A stretch of 5,972 bases of DNA, from contig CALBMW010000498.1 of the NCBI GenBank assembly GCA_937896275.1, forward strand, positions 1 to 5,972. The letters are read 5' to 3'. Below, in pieces: positions 1-5,086 of the stretch (position 1 is its first letter; every line of letters starts with the position of its first letter). Position numbers and translations under genes: made by a program. The notes under the pieces are model-generated. The model did no database searches. It had not been told where the DNA came from and saw only the letters and a program-made list of their open reading frames with translations. The stretch is from an uncultured Myxococcales bacterium. GTDB taxonomy: Bacteria > Myxococcota_A > Bradymonadia > UBA7976 > UBA1532.

Positions 1-226
1 GCGCCTCCAGCCGGCGCGCCACCGCGGCGCGCAGGCGATCGGGGTTCGTGGGCAGACCGCCGAAGCCCTGCCGTCGCGCCGCGAGCGCCGCCTCCGCCTC
101 GGGGTGCGCGTCACACCAGGCCCGCACCCGCGCGGCCTCGGCGGGGCTCGCACAGCCGGCCACGACGGCGTCGAGCAGCAGCTCCGACGGCGCCTCGGGA
201 TCGCGCAGCTTCCAGGGTTCGGCCAT
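1..226 (-). CDS. Probable anti-sigma factor-like protein, N-terminal part (runs off left edge)
   Basis: The reading frame stays open from an ATG at 226 to the left edge, giving 75 complete codons. A Shine-Dalgarno-like AAAGGGGG (236-243) sits 9 nt before the ATG. It follows the ECF sigma gene on the same strand after a 72-bp gap, the usual place for a cognate anti-sigma factor. The visible protein begins MAEPWKLRDPEAP and carries a helical segment around residues 16-50 (LLLDAVVAGCASPAEAARV, then RAWCDAHPEAEAAL). This resembles the helical N-terminus of anti-sigma domains, where family members read roughly 'LLDAYLDGELSPEEAARVEAHLAxCPxCRxxL'. The HxxxCxxC zinc ligands of that family are not there: the expected histidine is Trp and the CPxC stretch reads HPEA. 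If the assignment is right, it is a zinc-independent version. The rest, including any membrane segment, lies outside the window. The coding call is firm; the anti-sigma role is inferred from position and faint similarity. Confidence 0.55.
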   Translation of the reverse strand, partial: MAEPWKLRDPEAPSELLLDAVVAGCASPAEAARVRAWCDAHPEAEAALAARRQGFGGLPTNPDRLRAAVARRLEA

Positions 227-235
227 CGGCTCAAG

Positions 236-243
236 CCCCCTTT
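236..243 (-). promoter_or_regulatory. Ribosome binding site of the anti-sigma-like gene
   Basis: AAAGGGGG on the minus strand, 9 nt upstream of the ATG at 226. It supports this start and indicates separate translation initiation rather than coupling to the sigma gene, whose stop lies 72 bp upstream. Confidence 0.5.
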
Positions 244-298
244 CGACGCATGAAACCCGTGGGGCGCCGAAATGGGCAAGGGCGAGGCGAGATTGCCA

Positions 299-781
299 TC
301 AGGCGTCCTCCTCGAGCCGCGCGCGCGCCCACTCGGTGAAGCGCTGACACAGGTTGCCCACCGTGCGCCGCGAGACGCCCAACACCTCGGCCGCCTCGGC
401 GTGGCTGAGTCCATCGACGAAGACGGCCACCGCGGCCTCGGCGCAGCGGACGTCGGCCTCGGCCAGCAATCGACGCATCACCAGCATCTGATCCAGGTCA
501 TAGGGGATCGAGCCGGGGGCGAGCTGCTCCTCGTGCTCGGCGCGCAGGACCCGGCGGCGCGCGCGGTCGCGCAGGGCGTTGAGGCAATGGTTGGTCGTGA
601 TGCGGTAGAGCCAGGTCGAGGGGCGCGCCCGCGGATCGAAGCGGTGGAGCGCGGCGGCGGCCTTGATGAAGACCTCCTGGGTGGCCTCGTCGGCGTCGGC
701 CGCGCTGCCCATGATCTGCAGCGCCCGCCGATACACGAGCGGGGCGTAGCGGTCGAAGAGGTCGCGCAGAGCCGGATCCAC
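299..781 (-). CDS. ECF-type (group 4) RNA polymerase sigma factor
   Basis: This 160-residue protein directs RNA polymerase to a specific set of promoters. Region sigma-2 spans about residues 6-78. It has the LFDRYAPLVYRRAL start, the core-binding stretch DADEATQEVFIKAAAALHRF (29-48), and the -10-recognition segment PSTWLYRITTNHCLNALRDR (54-73). Sigma-4 spans about 100-155, with a helix-turn-helix at about 125-151 (LSHAEAAEVLGVSRRTVGNL) that would read the -35 element. There is no region 1 or 3, and the length is typical of ECF factors. The start is a GTG at 781, chosen because TTAGGAG (788-794) lies 6 nt upstream and because sigma-2 begins at once. It stands 152 bp downstream of a thiolase gene and just upstream of an anti-sigma-like gene, all on the minus strand. 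Its target promoters are unknown; I saw no convincing ECF-type -35 (GGAAC) in front of it. The family call is secure; no ECF subgroup is assigned. Confidence 0.93.
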   Translation of the reverse strand: MDPALRDLFDRYAPLVYRRALQIMGSAADADEATQEVFIKAAAALHRFDPRARPSTWLYRITTNHCLNALRDRARRRVLRAEHEEQLAPGSIPYDLDQMLVMRRLLAEADVRCAEAAVAVFVDGLSHAEAAEVLGVSRRTVGNLCQRFTEWARARLEEDA

Positions 782-787
782 CTGCGG

Positions 788-794
788 CTCCTAA
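788..794 (-). promoter_or_regulatory. Ribosome binding site fixing the GTG start of the sigma factor
   Basis: TTAGGAG on the minus strand, 6 nt before the GTG at 781. This supports GTG rather than an internal start. The 152-bp gap to the thiolase stop (782-933) is otherwise GC-rich, with short self-complementary stretches such as GGCGCGCC. I see no clear promoter or U-tract terminator there, so read-through from the thiolase is possible. Confidence 0.6.
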
Positions 795-933
795 CGCGCG
801 CGGCTCGGCGAAGCAAGTCGGCCGCTGCCGTGACGACCATCGCGCGCGCCGCCGCCCCGCCACGGGCGCTGCAGGCGCGCCGCCCGCCGCAAGGCTGCCC
901 CTTCACCTTCGTCGGACGGGCACCCGCAACGGA

Positions 934-2211
934 TCAGCGCACCCGCTCGAGCAGCGTGACGGCGCACAGCGCCTCGTCGAAGCCCACGAGGCCACCCGCG
1001 TTGTGCTGCAGCGCGATCGTCGGGGGTCGCGCGATCTGGCGCTCGCCGGCCTCGCCGCGCAGCTGCGTGACGAGCTCGTCGATCATGCCCAGGCCGGTGG
1101 CGCCCAGCGGGTGACCCTTCGACTCGAGCCCGCCGGACGTGTTGATGGGGCGCGCGCCGTCGCGGGCCGTCGCGCCGGACGCGCCGAGGGGGCCGCCCTG
1201 CCCGGGCTCGCAGAAGCCGAGGGCCTCGAGCGCCGCGATCTCGCACCAGGCCGTCGCGTCGTGCACCTCGGCCACGTCGACGTCGGCGGGACGCAGCCCG
1301 GCTCGCGCGAAGGCCCGCTCGGCGGCGCGGTGAGTCACGCCGGGCTCGTCGAGGCCGCGCCAGGTGCCGCCCGCCAGCGCGGTCGCGCGGACGGCGATCG
1401 CCCGGTCGCGGACCTCCGTGGGTTGACCTGCCAGCCAGCGGGCGCTCGCGACGAGCACGGCGGCGGCCCCGTCGCTGATGGGCGCGCACATCGAGCGCGT
1501 GAGCGGCGCGACCACCGGCCGATCGGCGAGCACCTCGTCGGCCGACATCAGCACCCGGATCTGAGCCTTGGGGTTCAGCGCGCCGTGGGCGTGATTCTTG
1601 GCCGCCACGGCGCCAAGGTGCGCGAGCGTCGTGCCATGCACGCGCATGTGATGGCGCGCCTGCAGCGCGTGGACGTCGAGGAAGACGATGCGGTGCGGGT
1701 GCGGCTCGAAGCGCTCGCCGGCCGCGACGGCGGCGTCGGTCAGGAAGCGCTGCCAGACCTCCGGGTGCACTCGATCGATGCCGCCGTCGAAGATGCTCAA
1801 GATGCGGCCCGGATCGCCCGGGACGAAGGTCTTCTCGACGCCGATCGCCAGCGACAGGTCGCTCTGACCCGAGGCCACCGCGGTGCAGGCCGCGTGGAAA
1901 GCCGCCGAGCCGGTCGCGCACCCCGCCTCGACGTTGACGATGGGCACGCCCGGCGGCAGCAGGCCGGTGGCCATGAGCGGATCCAGGCAGACCTGGCCGC
2001 GGATGTTCGACTGACCCCAGGCGTCCATCGCGCAGTTGCCGAAGGCCACGTGATCGACCGGAGCACCCGGCTCGAGGGCGGCGTCGGCCGTGGCCTGGGT
2101 GATCGCCTCACGGGCCAGATCGCTGAGCGTGCGATCGGGCCAGCGGCGAAAGGGCGTCGATCCGACGCCGACGACGTAGACTTGCGTGAGCGGGCGCGTT
2201 GCGTGCGGCAT
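934..2211 (-). CDS. Thiolase-fold enzyme of the SCP-x / acetyl-CoA acetyltransferase type with altered HDxx motif
   Basis: This 425-residue protein has a full-length thiolase fold, expected in the cytoplasm and acting on CoA thioesters. The N-terminal domain begins VYVVGVGSTPF (11-21). The nucleophile loop is VEAGCATGSAAFHAA, with Cys98 as the acyl-accepting cysteine. The C-terminal domain has AEVHDAT (314-320), INTSGGLESKGHPLGATG (356-373) with His367, and LQHNAGG (401-407). SCP2-type thiolases normally have HDCF at the third site, where the Cys is thought to be the acid/base; here it is HDAT, with Ala319 in its place and a Cys four residues on (Cys323). True C-C cleavage or condensation is therefore uncertain; another acyl-transfer, hydrolase or aldolase-like role is possible. 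The ATG at 2211 was chosen because AGGGA (2220-2224) lies 8 nt upstream and the thiolase fold begins directly after it. The 239-codon open extension upstream is antisense to the oxygenase gene. It is divergent from the oxygenase/thiolase pair and probably shares a control region with it. Confidence 0.9.
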   Translation of the reverse strand: MPHATRPLTQVYVVGVGSTPFRRWPDRTLSDLAREAITQATADAALEPGAPVDHVAFGNCAMDAWGQSNIRGQVCLDPLMATGLLPPGVPIVNVEAGCATGSAAFHAACTAVASGQSDLSLAIGVEKTFVPGDPGRILSIFDGGIDRVHPEVWQRFLTDAAVAAGERFEPHPHRIVFLDVHALQARHHMRVHGTTLAHLGAVAAKNHAHGALNPKAQIRVLMSADEVLADRPVVAPLTRSMCAPISDGAAAVLVASARWLAGQPTEVRDRAIAVRATALAGGTWRGLDEPGVTHRAAERAFARAGLRPADVDVAEVHDATAWCEIAALEALGFCEPGQGGPLGASGATARDGARPINTSGGLESKGHPLGATGLGMIDELVTQLRGEAGERQIARPPTIALQHNAGGLVGFDEALCAVTLLERVR

Positions 2212-2219
2212 GCCGCCGA

Positions 2220-2224
2220 TCCCT
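2220..2224 (-). promoter_or_regulatory. Ribosome binding site of the divergent thiolase
   Basis: AGGGA on the minus strand (within GGTAGGGAT), 8 nt upstream of the ATG at 2211. It decides this start over the long upstream open frame. No convincing -10/-35 pair for this gene could be picked out by eye. Confidence 0.55.
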
Positions 2225-2242
2225 ACCGCCGGCGCGGCGCGA

Positions 2243-2254
2243 TGTCCATGAACA
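2243..2254. promoter_or_regulatory. Imperfect palindrome, possible operator in the divergent promoter region
   Basis: TGTCCATGAACA is an inverted repeat TGTnCATGnACA with a single mismatched pair. It lies 32-43 bp upstream of the divergent thiolase ATG and about 75 bp upstream of the -35 of the oxygenase promoter. That is a plausible place for a regulator acting on the leftward gene. It is short, and no regulator gene of a matching family is present, so this is only a candidate. Confidence 0.25.
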
Positions 2255-2257
2255 GCG

Positions 2258-2271
2258 GCGCGCGCGCGCGC
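2258..2271. repeat. (GC)7 alternating dinucleotide run
   Basis: Seven uninterrupted GC dinucleotides. The purine-pyrimidine alternation continues through the following ATG to about 2274. It is noncoding under the starts chosen here and lies in the divergent promoter region. Such runs can adopt Z-DNA under negative supercoiling and can slip in copy number, but in DNA this GC-rich a chance origin is also plausible. Confidence 0.5.
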
Positions 2272-2328
2272 ATGAGCACCAGCGATCCGGAGCCGCGAGC
2301 CCGCCGTGCCCGGGCGCCTGTCTCCCGG

Positions 2329-2364
2329 TTGACCCTCGGCGCGCACGGCGGCGATAGTGCGGCC
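2329..2364 (+). promoter_or_regulatory. Sigma-70-like promoter of the oxygenase operon, positioned for a leaderless mRNA
   Basis: A -35 hexamer TTGACC (2329-2334, one mismatch from TTGACA) and a -10 hexamer GATAGT (2353-2358, matching TATAAT at four positions including the key second A and last T) are separated by 18 bp. Only 6 nt (GCGGCC) lie between the -10 and the ATG at 2365, so transcription would be expected to start at or within a base or two of the AUG. No Shine-Dalgarno sequence precedes this ATG, in contrast to most other genes here. An A/T-bearing motif stands out in such GC-rich surroundings. The start point is predicted, not measured. Confidence 0.6.
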
Positions 2365-3801
2365 ATGCGCGCGCTGACCAACCCCGTGTCCTACCTCGAC
2401 GGCGTCTATGCGCCGGTGGCCGACGAGATCGAGGCCGACGACCTGCCCATCGTGGGCGAGCTGCCGCCCGAGATCGCCGGCGTCTTCGTACAGAACAACC
2501 CGAACCCGCGCTTCCCGCCCGGGGGCGCCTATCACTGGTTCGACGGCGATGGCATGGTGCACGGCGTCTACCTGCGGGACGGCCGCGCGAGCTATCGCAA
2601 CCGCTACGTGCGGACGCTCGGGCTGGCCCGGGACGAGGCCGCCGGGCAGCCGCTGACGCGCGGCATCCTCGAGCCCTTCGACCCGGCGCGATCGGCCGAG
2701 GCCGACAAGAACACGGCGAACACCGACCTGGTCTGGCACGGCGGGCGGCTGATGGCCCTCTGGTGGCTGGGCGGGCAGCCCTACGAGCTGTCCGTGCCCG
2801 ATCTCGCCACGCTCGGGACCGTCGACTTCGGCGGCACGCTCGACTGCGGCGTCGCGGCCCACCCCAAGGTGGATCCGGTCACCGGCGAGCTGATCTTCTT
2901 CGACTACGACGTCTACGCCGCGCCCCACCTACGCTATGGCGTGCTGTCGGCCGACGGGCGCGTGACGCACCGCGCCGACATCGAGCTGCCGGGCCCGCGG
3001 CTGCTGCACGACATCGCGATCACCGAGCGGTACACGGTCTTCCTCGACCTGCCGATGACCTGGGACACGGAGCGCCTGAGGCATGGCAAGCGGCGGGTGC
3101 GCTTCGACGCCGACGCGCCCACCCGCTTCGGGGTGCTGCCGCGCCACGGCGGGGCCGACGCCATCCGGTGGTTCGAGGCGCCGGCCTGCTACGTCTACCA
3201 CACGGTCAACGCCTACGAGGCGGTCAACGCCGCCGGCCACGCGGAGATCGTGCTGACGGCGTGCCGCATCGACAACCCGGTGCCCACGGTGCCCCACGCC
3301 GAGGAGCCGCTCATCCCGCGGCTGTACTTCTTGCGCCTGCACCCCTTCTTCTACCGCTGGCGCATCGACCTGCAGACCGGGGCTGTGACCGGCGAGCCGC
3401 TCGACGACGTGCCGACCGAGTTCCCGCGGATGGATCCACGTCGCCTCGGGCGTCGCTCCCGCTACAGCTACCACCCGCGCGTCGCGCCGGGGCCGACGCT
3501 CCTGTTCGACGGCGTCATCAAGTACGACGCGGACGCCGGCGGCTCAGAGGCGCACACCTGGGGCGACGGGTGCGTGGGCGGCGAGACGGTCTTCGTGCCC
3601 CGCGACGGTGGCGAGGCCGAGGACGACGGCTACGTGATGACCTACGTGACGGATCGGCGCGCGGACACCTCGGAGCTGGTCGTGCTCGACGCGCGGGCGG
3701 TCGCGAACGGCCCCATCGCGCGGGTGCGCCTGCCGCGGCGCGTCCCCTTCGGATTCCACGCCCACTGGGCCCCGCACGCCTCGCAGGAGGGCCGCACGTG
3801 A
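2365..3801 (+). CDS. Carotenoid cleavage oxygenase family protein (non-haem Fe(II) dioxygenase)
   Basis: This 478-residue protein belongs to the seven-bladed beta-propeller family that splits C=C bonds in carotenoids, apocarotenoids or stilbenes with O2 to give two carbonyl products. The N-terminus has the family pattern GELPPEIAGVFVQNNPNPRF (31-50) and YHWFDGDGMVHGV (56-68), then KNTANTDLVWHGGRLMALW (115-133). The four iron ligands are visible: His166 (AAHPKVDP), His215 (LLHDIAI), His279 (YHTVNAYE) and His465 (FGFHAHW). Second-shell Glu352 (TEFPRMD) is kept, but the Glu expected in 'ALWEGG' is replaced: the region reads ALWWLGG (131-137). The Lys that binds phenols in lignostilbene dioxygenases also lies in this region and is not seen, which argues against a stilbene-type substrate. 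No signal peptide is apparent. The start is the ATG at 2365; in-frame ATGs at 2242, 2248 and 2272 would add only low-complexity Arg/Ala sequence. Its last codons overlap the downstream thiolase in GTGA. The family is certain; the substrate is unknown. Confidence 0.95.
   Translation: MRALTNPVSYLDGVYAPVADEIEADDLPIVGELPPEIAGVFVQNNPNPRFPPGGAYHWFDGDGMVHGVYLRDGRASYRNRYVRTLGLARDEAAGQPLTRGILEPFDPARSAEADKNTANTDLVWHGGRLMALWWLGGQPYELSVPDLATLGTVDFGGTLDCGVAAHPKVDPVTGELIFFDYDVYAAPHLRYGVLSADGRVTHRADIELPGPRLLHDIAITERYTVFLDLPMTWDTERLRHGKRRVRFDADAPTRFGVLPRHGGADAIRWFEAPACYVYHTVNAYEAVNAAGHAEIVLTACRIDNPVPTVPHAEEPLIPRLYFLRLHPFFYRWRIDLQTGAVTGEPLDDVPTEFPRMDPRRLGRRSRYSYHPRVAPGPTLLFDGVIKYDADAGGSEAHTWGDGCVGGETVFVPRDGGEAEDDGYVMTYVTDRRADTSELVVLDARAVANGPIARVRLPRRVPFGFHAHWAPHASQEGRT
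3785..3790 (+). promoter_or_regulatory. Strong ribosome binding site of the coupled thiolase, inside the oxygenase gene
   Basis: AGGAGG lies 7 nt before the GTG at 3798, within the final codons of the oxygenase. With the four-base GTGA overlap of start and stop, it points to translational coupling and a fixed expression ratio of the two enzymes. Confidence 0.75.
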
Positions 3802-5057
3802 AGCCGCATCGCAGAGTCTTCGTCGTCGGCGGCGCGCACAGCACCTACCTTGGCCGGGGCCATCCCGACTTCGTGCATCGCCGCCACCCCGACCACGGGC
3901 GGCGCGAGAACCCGGGCCTGGCCGAGCACCTGGCCACCGCCGTCGGGGGTGCCTTCGCGCACGCTGGCGTGGAGGCCGGCGAGGTCGACAAGGCCTACGT
4001 CAGCAACTTCCTGGGCGAGTGCTTCGTGCGCCAGGGCCACCTGGGCGCGGCCCTCGTGGACGCCGCCCCGGGCCTGGCCGGCAAGCCGGTGGCCCGCATC
4101 GAAGCGGCCTGCGCGTCCGGGTCCGCCGCCATCGCCGCGTGCATCGACGCCCTGCAGGCCGGCTGCGACGTCACGCTCGCGGCCGGCGTCGAGATCGAGA
4201 CGAACGTGCCGGGGCGGGAGGGGGTCGACTACATGGCCCGCGCCGCCCACTACGAGAAGTCACGGGCCCTGGGGCAGTTCACCTTCCCCGCCATCTTCGC
4301 CCGACGCGCGAAGCGCTACAAAGAGGCCTTCGGCGCCACCGACCTGGATCTCGCGCGGGTGGTGGTCAAGGCCTACGGCAACGCGGCGCGCAACCCGCTC
4401 GCGCTCATGCGGGCCGTCCAGGTCGACCTCGAGGCGGCGATGACGCCGGGGGAGCACAACGCCCTCTTCCTCGAGGACGAGGCGCTGCGCCCGCACATGA
4501 AGATGCTCGACTGCACGGGCTTCACCGATGGCGCGAGCGCAGTCCTGCTCGCCACCGAGGCGGGCCTGGTGCGGCTCGGATTGCACCCGTCCCGGTGCAC
4601 CGAAATCCTGGCCTATGGTCACACCGTGCAGGCCCTCGCCGGGGCCGCCGATCCCACCGAGCTTACGAACGTGCGGCGCGCCGCGCAGATCGCATACGCC
4701 GACGCGGGCATCGGCCCGACCGACCTGGACGTGGCCGAGATCCACGACTGCTTCTCCATCACCGAGCTGCAGATGTACGAGGCCATCGGCATCGCTGGCC
4801 CCGGCGGCGCCCCCGCGCTCCTGCGGGACGGCGCCACCGCGATCGACGGCTCCATCCCCGTGAACACGGGCGGCGGCTTGATTGGCTTCGGCCACCCCAT
4901 CGGGGCGACGGGCATCAAGCAGGTGTTCGAGGTCTACCGGCAGATGAAGGGGGAGTGCGGGGACTACCAGATGCCCACGCCGCCCCGCCACGGCCTGACC
5001 GCCAACCTCGGCGGCGACGACCGCACCGCCATCGTGATGGTGCAGCGCAACTGTTAG
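3798..5057 (+). CDS. SCP2-type thiolase (acetyl-CoA acetyltransferase family)
   Basis: This 419-residue thiolase is expected to cleave 3-ketoacyl-CoA or condense acyl-CoAs in the cytoplasm. It carries the complete SCP2-thiolase set: nucleophile Cys105 in IEAACASGSA (101-110); AEIHDCFSITEL (313-324), whose Cys318 is thought to act as acid/base in this subfamily; GLIGFGHPIGATG (360-372) with His366; and ANLGG (402-406) where classical thiolases have CxGxG. The start is a GTG at 3798, inside the stop of the oxygenase (GTGA), preceded by AGGAGG. The fold begins immediately (RVFVVGGAHSTYL). The frame is also open upstream through the oxygenase gene, but that stretch is a shadow. Within this window it is the only gene overlapping the oxygenase, so the two probably serve one pathway. 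SCP2-type thiolases of steroid and isoprenoid breakdown often sit beside a DUF35 OB-fold partner; none is seen here. It resembles the divergent thiolase at the motif level but differs clearly around HDCF and before GHP (GGGLIGFGHP versus SGGLESKGHP), so it is not a recent duplicate. Confidence 0.94.
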   Translation: MKPHRRVFVVGGAHSTYLGRGHPDFVHRRHPDHGRRENPGLAEHLATAVGGAFAHAGVEAGEVDKAYVSNFLGECFVRQGHLGAALVDAAPGLAGKPVARIEAACASGSAAIAACIDALQAGCDVTLAAGVEIETNVPGREGVDYMARAAHYEKSRALGQFTFPAIFARRAKRYKEAFGATDLDLARVVVKAYGNAARNPLALMRAVQVDLEAAMTPGEHNALFLEDEALRPHMKMLDCTGFTDGASAVLLATEAGLVRLGLHPSRCTEILAYGHTVQALAGAADPTELTNVRRAAQIAYADAGIGPTDLDVAEIHDCFSITELQMYEAIGIAGPGGAPALLRDGATAIDGSIPVNTGGGLIGFGHPIGATGIKQVFEVYRQMKGECGDYQMPTPPRHGLTANLGGDDRTAIVMVQRNC

Positions 5058-5086
5058 CCACGCGTCGCACGCGGTTCGCGCGGGCC

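Noticed and set aside
782..933. GC-rich self-complementary stretches between the first thiolase and the sigma factor, as terminator or promoter
   Set aside because: There is no stable stem with a U-tract, and no recognisable -35/-10 or ECF-type pair.
2308..2315. Perfect 8-bp palindrome GCCCGGGC in the divergent region
   Set aside because: It is short and pure G/C, so frequent by chance in this DNA; the arms do not extend.
1003..2364. Long plus-strand open frame running through the thiolase region into the oxygenase, which would give a 932-residue protein
   Set aside because: The first ~450 residues are Arg/Gly/Ala-rich and antisense to a thiolase with intact motifs. Only the part from 2365 shows a protein family.
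2242..2364. Upstream in-frame ATGs (2242, 2248, 2272) as the oxygenase start
   Set aside because: They add only low-complexity sequence, lack a good ribosome site, and would place the promoter hexamers inside the coding sequence.
2212..2928. 239-codon upstream extension of the divergent thiolase
   Set aside because: It is antisense to the oxygenase gene and has no family pattern; the thiolase fold and a ribosome site begin at 2211.
2763..3797. Plus-strand open frame fused ahead of the second thiolase
   Set aside because: It is an alternative-frame shadow of the oxygenase, full of Arg/Ala. The GTG at 3798 has AGGAGG at the right spacing.
5061..5073. Hairpin CGCGT-CGC-ACGCG just after the second thiolase, as a possible terminator
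   Set aside because: The stem is only 5 bp, no U-tract follows, and an overlapping alternative hairpin (CGCG-GTT-CGCG) competes. It is expected by chance at this GC content.
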